A DNA stretch of 64,000 nt. It comes from Duganella rivi (GTDB lineage: Bacteria; Pseudomonadota; Gammaproteobacteria; Burkholderiales; Burkholderiaceae_D). This document shows, piece by piece, positions 1 through 8,076 of this stretch. The notes under the pieces were generated by a model. That model searched no databases, had not been told where the DNA came from, and saw nothing but the letters and a program-made list of their open reading frames with translations. The position numbers and the translations under genes are program-made. Location of the stretch: positions 1 through 64,000 of the forward strand of contig NZ_WWCK01000010.1 of the NCBI RefSeq assembly GCF_009857435.1, in the 5' to 3' direction. Position 1 is the stretch's first letter. Each line of letters starts with the position of its first letter.

Positions 1-8
1 TCGGCGTT

Positions 9-1187
9 ATGATTCAATCAGGCATCGCCGTGCGCACGCCGCACGGCGCGTCGGTGGCGGAACTGCGCGCCGCGCTGGCCGCCAACCGCGCCCGCCCGCA
101 GCTGGACAAGGAACTGTACGACGATGACGGCTATCCCATCCTGACCGCGCGCCTGGCCGATGCCGGCGATGCCGCGCTGCGCGCCGAGCTTGAACAATGG
201 CGCAGCGCGCAGGCGCTGGACGACCCGCGCTTTGACCTGGCGCAGTGGCGCGCCCTGGCCGCCGCCACTGCGGTGCTGGCGGAACTGGCGGCGCTGGCGG
301 CCAGCCACCAACAGCTAGCGCCATGGTGGCAGCAAGAGCAGGAACGCCAGCAACACCGCCTGCCGCCGGACGCCGCGCCGCTGCCGCCACCGCCGGCCCT
401 GCAATTGCTGACCGTGTGGCCGCCTGAATGGCAGGCGCCGCAGCGCCACCTGGCAGAACGATGGCTGCGCGCAGTCGCTACCGAGGCCGGCTGGCCATCG
501 GAGCGCCTCGCCAGCGCTGCGCCGGAGGCGGCGCAGCCTGCCGACGCGGCGCAAGTGCTGGCCGGCCTGCTGGCGCGCTGCGCTGACGCGCGCCAGCCCT
601 GCCTGGCCATCGTGATTGCCGCCGGCTCGCACCTGAGCGATACCGGCATCGGCCGGCTGGCCAACGACAACGCACTATTTACCGCCCACCAGCCGCAAGG
701 CCGCATCCCCGGCGAGGGGGCGGCCGGCCTGCTGCTGGCCGATGCTGCCCAGGCGGCGCTGCTGGCAGGCCGCGACCAGGGCGGCAGCCTGCTGCAGGCG
801 CTCGACAGCGGCCAGCGCAGCAGCGGCGCCGACAGCGCCCAGCGCGACACCGACACCAGCCTGTCCAGCGCCGCCAGCGCGGTACTGCAAGCCGCGCAAG
901 TCGATGGCGGCGCGATTACCGCCGTCACCGCCGACACCGGCCACCGCACCAGCCGCGTGACGGAGTTGATGCGCATGCTCACCGCCGTCACGCCGCAGCT
1001 CGATCCCGGCGCCGACCTCGCCAGCATCGGCGCCAGCTGCGGCAGCTGCGGCGATGCCACCTGGCTCACCGCGCTGGCGGTGGCCGATGCCGAAGCACAG
1101 GACCGCGGCGGTCCCGTGCTCTGTATCAGCAATGAAGATCCTTACCGCCGCTGCGCCGCGCTATTGCGCCCCGCGCTCCCGGCTTGA
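9..1187 (+). CDS. Degenerate beta-ketoacyl synthase (thiolase-like) protein of a T6SS locus
   Basis: The 392-residue protein has the outline of a ketosynthase fold: an opening strand (SGIAVRTPHG, residues 4-13) like the start of FabF-type enzymes, then a GEGAAGLLLAD segment near residue 235 that matches the conserved GEGA region. The usual DTACSSS active-site cysteine motif is absent, and the late segment (IGASCGSCGDATW, about residues 342-354) has cysteines where an enzyme would have the lysine and GH pair. I infer a non-catalytic thiolase-like protein. Such proteins are known next to PAAR and DUF2169 genes in T6SS loci, where they are suspected of helping effector loading. The gene lies 25 bp ahead of tssM. 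The frame is open to the window edge, so the true start may lie upstream and the N-terminus may be incomplete. Confidence 0.6.
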   Translation: MIQSGIAVRTPHGASVAELRAALAANRARPQLDKELYDDDGYPILTARLADAGDAALRAELEQWRSAQALDDPRFDLAQWRALAAATAVLAELAALAASHQQLAPWWQQEQERQQHRLPPDAAPLPPPPALQLLTVWPPEWQAPQRHLAERWLRAVATEAGWPSERLASAAPEAAQPADAAQVLAGLLARCADARQPCLAIVIAAGSHLSDTGIGRLANDNALFTAHQPQGRIPGEGAAGLLLADAAQAALLAGRDQGGSLLQALDSGQRSSGADSAQRDTDTSLSSAASAVLQAAQVDGGAITAVTADTGHRTSRVTELMRMLTAVTPQLDPGADLASIGASCGSCGDATWLTALAVADAEAQDRGGPVLCISNEDPYRRCAALLRPALPA

Positions 1188-1212
1188 CCACACCAAGCAA
1201 CCGAGCCCTATC

Positions 1213-4200
1213 ATGATGCAAAAATTCTGGCTATTCCTGATCCAACGCCGCACGCTGATCGTCATCGGCTGGCTGGCCTTTGCCGCGCTGCTGTTCATCG
1301 CCAGCGCCTTGCTGCAATGGCCGCCCGCCGTGCCGTGGACCATCCTGGCGGTGGCGCTGCTGTTCGGCGCCGCCATCTGGTACTGGCGCTACCGCAAGAC
1401 CCAGCGCGCCGCCGGCGGCCTGGGCGACATGCTGGAGCAGCAGGCCAACAAGCCGGTGAAAGCCGATCCGGCCACGCGCCAGGAAACCGAGGCGCTGCGC
1501 ACGCGCATGCTGGACGCCATCAGCACCATCAAAAACTCCAAGCTCGGGCAAACCTCCGGCAACGCCGCGCTGTACGAACTGCCGTGGTACATGATCATCG
1601 GCAATCCGGCGGCCGGCAAGAGCACTGCCATCGCCAGCTCCGGCCTGCAGTTCCCGTTCGCCGACAGCAAAATCGTGCAAGGCGTGGGCGGCACCCGCAA
1701 CTGCGACTGGTTCTTTACCACCGACGGCATCCTGCTCGACACCGCCGGCCGCTACTCGGTGCTCGACGACGACCGCGCCGAGTGGTTCGGCTTCCTCGAC
1801 CTGCTGAAAAAATACCGCAAGAAAGCGCCGATCAACGGCATCATCATCGCCGTCAGCGTGGCGGAACTGACCCGCAACCGCCCCGAATTCGCCATCCAGC
1901 TGGCCAAGAACCTGCGCCAGCGCGTGCAGGAACTGACCGAGCGGCTGGCCGTGCACGCGCCGGTCTACGTGCTGTTCACCAAGGCCGACCTGATCACCGG
2001 CTTTAATGAATTCTTCCAGGACAGCGAGCGCGGTGAGCGCGACAAGGTCTGGGGCGCCACCCTGCCCTACAACCGCGACGCCAGCGGCGAGGACGTGCTG
2101 AACCAGTTCGACGCCCGCTTCGATGAACTGTATGAGGGCCTGAAAGACCTCAGCGCCGCCAACATGGCGCTGCAATGGCGCGAGCGCATGCCGCCCGGCG
2201 TGTTCACCTTCCCACTGGAATTCAGCTCGATCAAGCCGTCGCTGCGCACCTTCATCGCCACGCTGTTTGAAGAAAACCCGTTCCAGTTCAAGCCGGTATT
2301 CCGCGGCTTCTACTTCACCAGCGCGCTGCAGGAAGGCGAAACCGTGTCGGCCTCGTCGCAACGCGTGGCGCAGCGCTTCGACCTGCAACTGAAACCATCC
2401 GAGCACGAGCAAGCCCACCAGCAGCAGGGCTACTTCCTGCTTAACCTGTTCCGCAAAGTGATCTTCGCCGACAAGGATCTGGTGGCGCAATACGCCAGCC
2501 CGGCCAAGATGCGCATGCGCTATATCGCCTTCTTTGCCGCCACCGCCTTTGCCGGCGTGGCGCTGGCCGGCTGGAGCTGGTCGTACATGAACAACCGACA
2601 GCTGGTGGCCAATGTGCAGGCGGATCTCGATCAGGCCATCAAGGTGCAGGAAAAAGCCATGGATCTGCAATCGCGCTTTGCCGCGCTGGAGATCCTGCAG
2701 GATCGCATCGAGCAACTGGATAAATATGAAGAGAACCGGCCACTGTCGCTGAGCCTCGGCCTGTACCAAGGCACGCTGCTGGATCGCAAGCTGCGCGAGG
2801 AATATTTCAACGGCGTACGCGAAGTGATGCTGAAGCCGGTCGGCCAGACGCTCGAAGCCTTCCTCGCGGAAGTCAACAACAACGCCGCGCAGCTGCAGCC
2901 GATGGCGCGCCCAGTCAGCGCCGCCGCCAATGGCAGCAACTCCGCGCCGCCGAACGCAACGCAGGCCGAAGCGGCAGCCGCCATCAACAACAGCGCGCTA
3001 CAGTTCAAGGATGCGTCGCCCACCGATGCCGAAGACGCCTACAACGCGCTGAAGACCTACCTGATGCTGGGCGATAAATCGCGCGCCGAGGCCGGCCACC
3101 TGAACGACCAGATCACCCGCTACTGGCGCGTATGGCTGGACACCAACCGTGGCAGCATGCCGCGCGAGCAGCTGATCCGCAGCGCCGAGCGCATGATTTC
3201 GTTCTACCTGGCGCAGGTCAACGATACCTCCTGGCCGCAGATCGACAACCGCCTGGCGCTGGTCGACCAGACCCGCGACAACCTGCGCCGCGTGGTGCGC
3301 GGCATGCCGGCGCGCGAGCGCGTGTACGCCGACGTCAAGGCGCGCGCCGCTACCCGCTTCCCGGCGGTGACGGTGGCCTCCATCGTCGGCGACCAGGACA
3401 AGGAGCTGGTGCTGGGCAGCTATGCCGTGCCGGGCAGCTTTACCCGCGCCGCGTGGCAGGGCTTCGTGCAGGACGCCTTCCGCGAAGCGGCCAACCGCGA
3501 GCTGCAAAGCGCGGACTGGGTGCTGAAAACCTCTTCCAAGGACGACCTGACGCTGGAAGGCAGCCCGGAGCAAATCCAGAAATCGCTGGTCGACCTGTAC
3601 AAGAACGACTACGCGCGCGAATGGCAGAAGTTCGTGCAGGGCGTGACGGTGCGCGAGCTGTCCAACTTCGACCAGGCGGCAGGCGCCATGAACCGGCTGG
3701 GCGATCCACAAACCTCGCCGCTGAATAAGCTGATGAACAGCGTCTACCAGCAAACCTCGTGGGACAATCCGTCGCTGCTGGACGCCGGCCTGCAACACGC
3801 CCAGCGCGGCGTGACCGGCTGGTTCAAGGAGACCATCCTGCGCCAGAAACCGTCGCAGGTAAATATCAATGTCAGCGGCGGCGTGCAGAACGCCGCCCTG
3901 CCGCTGGGCCCCGTGGGCCGCGAATTCTCCGGCGTGGCGCGCTTGGTGGTGGCCAAGGACAAGGATGCGTCGCTGATGCGCGGCTACATGGAGCAGTTAT
4001 CCAGGCTGCGCGGCCGCTTCAATCAGATCAAGAATCAGGGCGATCCCGGCCCTGGCGCCAAACAGCTGATGCAGCAAACGCTGGACGGCAGCGGCTCCGA
4101 GCTGGCCGACGCGCTGAAATACGTGGACGAGCAAATGCTGACCGGGATGACCGACGCGCAGAAAGCCGCCATCCGCCCGCTGCTGGTGCGTCCGCTGATC

Positions 4201-5142
4201 CAGAGCTTCGCCGTGATCGTGCAACCGGCCGAGGTGGAGATCAACAAGGTATGGGCGGCGCAGGTGCTGCAGCCGTTCCGCCAGACGCTGGCGATGAAGT
4301 ACCCGTTTGCCACCGAGTCAAGGGCGGAAGCCAGCAATGCCGAAATCGGCGTGGTGTTCGGCCCGGACGGTGCGATCGCCAAGTTCTTTAACACCACGCT
4401 TGGTCCGCTGGTGGTGCGCCGTGGCGACACGGTGAGCACGCGTACCTGGGCCAATATGGGCATCAATCTGGCGCCGCCGGTGGTGGCCAGCTTCCCTGGC
4501 TGGGTTGCGCCGCTGGCCGCCAATGGCGTCGCCAATGCGGCCGCATCCAGCGGCGGCGAGGGGCAGACCAATTTCGATTTGCAGGCGCTGGGCGCGGTCA
4601 GTGCGACCGAGTTCACCATCGAGATCGATGGCCAGGCCCTGCGCTGGCGCGGCCAGCCGCAGCCCTGGGTGCACATGGCATGGCCGAATCCCGCCGGTGT
4701 ACCGGGCGCGAAGATCACCGCCATTACGCCGGAAGGCCGCAGCGTGGTGGTGTTCAACGAGCCGGGCCACTTCGGCCTGAAGAAAATGATCGACGCGGCC
4801 AAGCGCAAGCGCAAGGACAATGGCGCGTTCGAACTGACCTGGGATAACGCCGGCGTGGCGGTGACCGCCAACCTGAAAATCGTCGGCACCACGCCGCCGC
4901 CAGTGCAGGCGCAAGCCGCACCGGCGTCGGCCGGTTTCAAGCGCCTGCGCCTGCCGGACACGGTGACGGCCGCCGCGCCGCCTGCGCCGAGCGCCCCGGC
5001 AGCAGCGCCGGTGCCGAATGCTGCCCCGGCTGCGCCATCTAAGCCATCTACGCCGCCTGCGCCGCCAAGCGGCCCGGCCCCGGCCACCATGCCGGCGCCG
5101 CCAGCGACTGGCGCCATCCGCACTGCGGGAGCCCAGCCATGA
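1213..5142 (+). CDS. tssM: T6SS inner-membrane core protein TssM (IcmF/VasK)
   Basis: TssM of 1309 residues forms the inner-membrane channel of the T6SS membrane complex together with TssL. Two membrane segments lie at about residues 13-35 and 40-58. A cytoplasmic GTPase-like domain follows, with an intact Walker A motif GNPAAGKS (130-137) and a DTAGRY motif. A third membrane helix lies near 434-455, before the large periplasmic region. The last 65 residues are Pro/Ala-rich low complexity. I chose the ATG at 1213 over an upstream in-frame ATG inside the previous gene, because the encoded N-terminus then begins with the expected cytoplasmic stub and first helix; an ATG directly after it at 1216 is equally possible. 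Its stop overlaps the tagF start as ATGA, so translation is probably coupled. Confidence 0.96.
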   Translation: MMQKFWLFLIQRRTLIVIGWLAFAALLFIASALLQWPPAVPWTILAVALLFGAAIWYWRYRKTQRAAGGLGDMLEQQANKPVKADPATRQETEALRTRMLDAISTIKNSKLGQTSGNAALYELPWYMIIGNPAAGKSTAIASSGLQFPFADSKIVQGVGGTRNCDWFFTTDGILLDTAGRYSVLDDDRAEWFGFLDLLKKYRKKAPINGIIIAVSVAELTRNRPEFAIQLAKNLRQRVQELTERLAVHAPVYVLFTKADLITGFNEFFQDSERGERDKVWGATLPYNRDASGEDVLNQFDARFDELYEGLKDLSAANMALQWRERMPPGVFTFPLEFSSIKPSLRTFIATLFEENPFQFKPVFRGFYFTSALQEGETVSASSQRVAQRFDLQLKPSEHEQAHQQQGYFLLNLFRKVIFADKDLVAQYASPAKMRMRYIAFFAATAFAGVALAGWSWSYMNNRQLVANVQADLDQAIKVQEKAMDLQSRFAALEILQDRIEQLDKYEENRPLSLSLGLYQGTLLDRKLREEYFNGVREVMLKPVGQTLEAFLAEVNNNAAQLQPMARPVSAAANGSNSAPPNATQAEAAAAINNSALQFKDASPTDAEDAYNALKTYLMLGDKSRAEAGHLNDQITRYWRVWLDTNRGSMPREQLIRSAERMISFYLAQVNDTSWPQIDNRLALVDQTRDNLRRVVRGMPARERVYADVKARAATRFPAVTVASIVGDQDKELVLGSYAVPGSFTRAAWQGFVQDAFREAANRELQSADWVLKTSSKDDLTLEGSPEQIQKSLVDLYKNDYAREWQKFVQGVTVRELSNFDQAAGAMNRLGDPQTSPLNKLMNSVYQQTSWDNPSLLDAGLQHAQRGVTGWFKETILRQKPSQVNINVSGGVQNAALPLGPVGREFSGVARLVVAKDKDASLMRGYMEQLSRLRGRFNQIKNQGDPGPGAKQLMQQTLDGSGSELADALKYVDEQMLTGMTDAQKAAIRPLLVRPLIQSFAVIVQPAEVEINKVWAAQVLQPFRQTLAMKYPFATESRAEASNAEIGVVFGPDGAIAKFFNTTLGPLVVRRGDTVSTRTWANMGINLAPPVVASFPGWVAPLAANGVANAAASSGGEGQTNFDLQALGAVSATEFTIEIDGQALRWRGQPQPWVHMAWPNPAGVPGAKITAITPEGRSVVVFNEPGHFGLKKMIDAAKRKRKDNGAFELTWDNAGVAVTANLKIVGTTPPPVQAQAAPASAGFKRLRLPDTVTAAAPPAPSAPAAAPVPNAAPAAPSKPSTPPAPPSGPAPATMPAPPATGAIRTAGAQP

Positions 5143-6125
5143 GCCGCGGCGCCACTGTTGCCAACATCGGCTACTTCGGCAAAGTGCCGGGGCGCGGCGA
5201 CTTTGTGAAAGGCGGCGACAGCCCTGCCCTGATCAAAGTGCTGGACGACTGGCTGGCCCAGGCCATGGATCTGATGAGTGCCGACGCCCGCTGGAAGCTC
5301 AATTACGACGCCGTCGCGCCGCTGCATTTTGCTTTTGTCGGCCCGCGCCGGCGGCACGCGATCGCCGGCCACATCGTCGCCAGCAGCGACCAGTCGTCGC
5401 GCCGCTTCCCCTTCCTGATGACCAGCAGCGTAGAAGTGCCGGAGCCGTCCGCCTTCGTCGCCAGCGCGCCGATGGTGTTCAACCGCCTGTGGAACCGGCT
5501 GGCGGCACTGAGCACCAGCGTGGTCAACGCCGGCGACCCCACCGTGCCGCTGCAACTGGCGGCCAGCGAGGCGGTCGAACTGGATCTGCGCAGCGCCGCC
5601 TACCAGGCCAGCTTCGACGACTTCCTGGAACTGCAAACTGTCGGCGGCCTCGATGCCATGCTGGCGCAAGCCGGCTTCCGGGGCTCGTCGCGCCAGGTGC
5701 TGCTGGCACTGGGCATGCTGCTGCAACCGGTGCTGGCCAGCAGCTCCAGCCGGCTGGATAAGACCCTGCTGCTGCCGCTGCCGCAAGACCCGATGTACCG
5801 CAACCTGGTGGCCTCGTTCTGGCTGCAACTGATCACGCCCTTCCTGGCACGTGCCGACTTTGAACTGGCGCTGTTCCTCACGCGCCTGCGCGAACAGCCG
5901 GTGCTGCTGGTCGGCTTCAGCGGCGCCACGCCGGCCACGCTGCACGCCATCATGGATCCGCACGCGGCGGCGGATCGCCATATCGCGTTTGAACAATCGG
6001 ACTGGGTGGAAGAACAAGCTGACAGCGACTACGCCGTCAACAAGCTGTCGACCTACTTGTCGCAACCGTCCCTGTCACTCAAGTCCGCGCTGGAATCGGT
6101 CAGCGCGGCGTTTATCGGAACCTGA
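5139..6125 (+). CDS. tagF: T6SS-associated protein TagF
   Basis: This 328-residue protein matches TagF, with the family N-terminus GYFGKVPGRGDFVKGG at residues 9-24 and a downstream RRFPFLMTS segment. In Pseudomonas, TagF is a post-translational repressor that holds back T6SS assembly, acting with the Fha branch. No PppA-like phosphatase domain is fused to it here, and no PpkA, PppA or Fha gene is visible in the window. The gene overlaps tssM by 4 bp and is followed after 3 bp by an OmpA-family gene, so it sits in the middle of an operon. Confidence 0.93.
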   Translation: MSRGATVANIGYFGKVPGRGDFVKGGDSPALIKVLDDWLAQAMDLMSADARWKLNYDAVAPLHFAFVGPRRRHAIAGHIVASSDQSSRRFPFLMTSSVEVPEPSAFVASAPMVFNRLWNRLAALSTSVVNAGDPTVPLQLAASEAVELDLRSAAYQASFDDFLELQTVGGLDAMLAQAGFRGSSRQVLLALGMLLQPVLASSSSRLDKTLLLPLPQDPMYRNLVASFWLQLITPFLARADFELALFLTRLREQPVLLVGFSGATPATLHAIMDPHAAADRHIAFEQSDWVEEQADSDYAVNKLSTYLSQPSLSLKSALESVSAAFIGT

Positions 6126-6128
6126 ATC

Positions 6129-6893
6129 ATGCGTACTCTCATATTGACAAGCTTGCTACTGGCTGCCGGCGCCGTTGGCGCGCAGGCCAACGCACCGCAA
6201 CCGGGGCAAGTACTGGCCGCCGGCACCGTGGCCGATGAAGCCAGCAAAGCCGCCGTGCTGGCCAAGCTGCGCGAAGTCTACGGCGCCGACAAGGTGGTAG
6301 ACCAAATCTCGATCGACAAGGTGGCCACGCCGGCCAACTGGAACAGCTACGTGCAAAAGCTGCTCACGCCGGACTTGAAACAAATCAGCCGCGGCCAGTT
6401 GAAAATTGATGGCAGCACCGTCAGCCTGCGCGGTGAAGTCGGCAACGAAGCGGTACGCCAGCGCATCGCCAGCAATATCGCGACCAGCCTGAATCCAACC
6501 TACACCGTCAATAACGGCCTGCGCGTCTCGGCCGCCGACCAGGGCGTGCTGGATAGCGCGCTGGCCAACCGGATCGTCGAATTCGAGAGCGGCAAGGCCG
6601 AGTTGACGCCAACCGGCAAGGCCATTCTCGATGAAATGGCGGCGGCGCTGCGCAAGCTCAGTAACCGCAAGGTCGACATCATCGGCCACACCGACAGCGC
6701 CGGCCTGCGCGCCACCAACCAGGGCCTGAGCCAGGCCCGCGCGGAGGCGGTCAAGGCCTACCTGGCCAGCCACGGTATCAACGCCGACCTGCTGACCGCC
6801 AGCGGCCAAGGGCCGGACCGGCCAATCGCCAGCAACGACACCGCAGAAGGCCGCGCGCGCAACCGCCGCATTGAATTCCGCATGGCACAGTGA
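6129..6893 (+). CDS. OmpA-family peptidoglycan-binding protein with BON-like domain
   Basis: The 254-residue product starts with a Sec signal peptide (MRTLILTSLLLAAGAVGAQA, residues 1-20). A BON-like region follows around residues 85-135, including the segment QLKIDGSTVSLRGEVGN. The C-terminal OmpA domain (about 150-254) has the classic features DIIGHTDSAG and a closing RNRRIEF, which bind peptidoglycan diaminopimelate. It lies between tagF and tssA with short gaps. By context it may anchor the T6SS membrane complex to the cell wall, the role TagL or an OmpA-extended TssL plays elsewhere. That fits with the TssL of this locus, which has no OmpA domain. The function is inferred; the domain call is firm. 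Confidence 0.88.
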   Translation: MRTLILTSLLLAAGAVGAQANAPQPGQVLAAGTVADEASKAAVLAKLREVYGADKVVDQISIDKVATPANWNSYVQKLLTPDLKQISRGQLKIDGSTVSLRGEVGNEAVRQRIASNIATSLNPTYTVNNGLRVSAADQGVLDSALANRIVEFESGKAELTPTGKAILDEMAAALRKLSNRKVDIIGHTDSAGLRATNQGLSQARAEAVKAYLASHGINADLLTASGQGPDRPIASNDTAEGRARNRRIEFRMAQ

Positions 6894-6902
6894 GAGGACA
6901 CC

Positions 6903-7979
6903 ATGTATTCCGCACCAGAGCTTTTAGAACCGATTTCCGATAGCCAGCCGGCTGGTGGCGACCTATCGTTTTCCCCTGAACTGGACGCCATCGCGCAGGC
7001 GCGCAAATTTGATGATCCCTCGCTGGACCAGGGCGAGTGGGTGACTGAATTAAAGGAGGCCGACTGGCCGTTCGTGGTAGAGCGCTGCGCGCATTTGCTG
7101 AAAACCGCCAGCAAGGATCTGCGTCTTGGCGTCTGGCTGACCGAGGCTGGTGCGCGCGTGCATCAGTTGCGCGGCCTGGGCGAAGGATTTCTTCTGTTGG
7201 CCGGTTTGTGCGACCAGTACTGGGAGCGCGGCCTGTATCCGCAGGCAGAGGATGGCGACAACGACCAGCGCATCGGCAACCTGGCCTGGATACTGGCGCG
7301 CACGCCGGCGCTGGTGCGCGAGATCGCCCTGACCGAGAACGGCGACTACTCCAGCATCGACTTTGAAGAAGCCCGCAAGCGCGCGGGCAGCGGCGACGAA
7401 GCCCTGCAGAACCGCGCGCCGCGACTGGCGGACATGGAAACCGCCAAGCGCAATAACTCGGCGCAGTTTGCGTCGGCGTTCCGCGCCGATGCGCAGTTCT
7501 GCATCGAGGCGCTGGAACAGCTGGAGCGCGTGGCCGACGCGCGGCTGGGCAATGACAGCCCGGGCTTCTCCGCAGCGCGTGATGCGGTGAAATCGATGCT
7601 GCATACCATGCCGGCGCCGCAGCAGGCTAGCAACGGGCCGGGGGCAAATGGCAATGCAGGCGCCGGAGCCGCTGCCAGTGGGGCGTGGGATGCGAGCGGC
7701 GGAGTAGCCGGCGGCGCGGCGGATGGATATGGCGCGCTCGGTGGTGCGACGCTGGGCCAGCCGGGCGCGATCAGCAATCGCGCGCAGGCGGTAGCGCAGC
7801 TGCGGGCCGTGGCGGCATTCTTCCGCCGCAGCGAACCGCACAGCCCTGCCTCCTACTTTGCAGAGAAAGCTGCTACGGCGGCGGAACAAGATCTGCACAG
7901 CTGGCTGCGCTCCGTGGTGAAGGACCAGGCCTCGCTGGCGCACATCGAAGAACTGCTGGGGATCCAGGGCGAATCATAA
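6903..7979 (+). CDS. tssA: T6SS baseplate and sheath-assembly protein TssA
   Basis: TssA of 358 residues has an ImpA N-terminal domain (about 1-130) opening with LLEPISDSQPAGGDLSFSPE, a motif typical of the family. A middle domain covers about 130-225. A Gly/Ala-rich linker (about 240-290) follows. The short C-terminal domain has the HSPASYFAEKA...LHSWLRSVVKD signature. Overall length and C-terminus match the short TssA class that acts at the baseplate. The gene starts 9 bp after the OmpA-family gene and is the last conserved T6SS gene of this block. Confidence 0.93.
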   Translation: MYSAPELLEPISDSQPAGGDLSFSPELDAIAQARKFDDPSLDQGEWVTELKEADWPFVVERCAHLLKTASKDLRLGVWLTEAGARVHQLRGLGEGFLLLAGLCDQYWERGLYPQAEDGDNDQRIGNLAWILARTPALVREIALTENGDYSSIDFEEARKRAGSGDEALQNRAPRLADMETAKRNNSAQFASAFRADAQFCIEALEQLERVADARLGNDSPGFSAARDAVKSMLHTMPAPQQASNGPGANGNAGAGAAASGAWDASGGVAGGAADGYGALGGATLGQPGAISNRAQAVAQLRAVAAFFRRSEPHSPASYFAEKAATAAEQDLHSWLRSVVKDQASLAHIEELLGIQGES

Positions 7980-7999
7980 CGCGGCCAGGCGGCCGCTCT

Positions 8000-8025
8000 G
8001 TTACGGTAACGACACTTACCGTAAC
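8000..8025. promoter_or_regulatory. Perfect 10-bp inverted repeat between tssA and the cargo candidate
   Basis: The left arm gttacggtaa (8000-8009) and right arm ttaccgtaac (8016-8025) are exact reverse complements separated by 6 bases (cgacac). Each arm is itself nearly palindromic. No T-run follows, so it is a poor intrinsic terminator. It could be an operator, or an mRNA hairpin that lowers read-through from tssA into the next gene. Confidence 0.5.
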
Positions 8026-8076
8026 CCCGCAATGCTATTAAGCTGGGCGCGTGAAGAATCCCAATGCGAGGCCCAG

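Noticed and set aside
1054-1212. Longer N-terminus for TssM
   Set aside because: It overlaps the preceding gene and would add 53 residues ahead of the normal TssM start.
2998-3798. Minus-strand open frames within tssM and similar ones within tssF, vgrG, flhA and fliK
   Set aside because: No homology features, skewed amino-acid use, and they lie opposite strongly supported genes.
4035-6065. 676-codon open frame on the minus strand across tssM and tagF
   Set aside because: It is antisense to two well-recognised genes; long antisense frames are common in high-GC DNA, and its composition (His/Gln/Arg-rich) is not that of a real protein.
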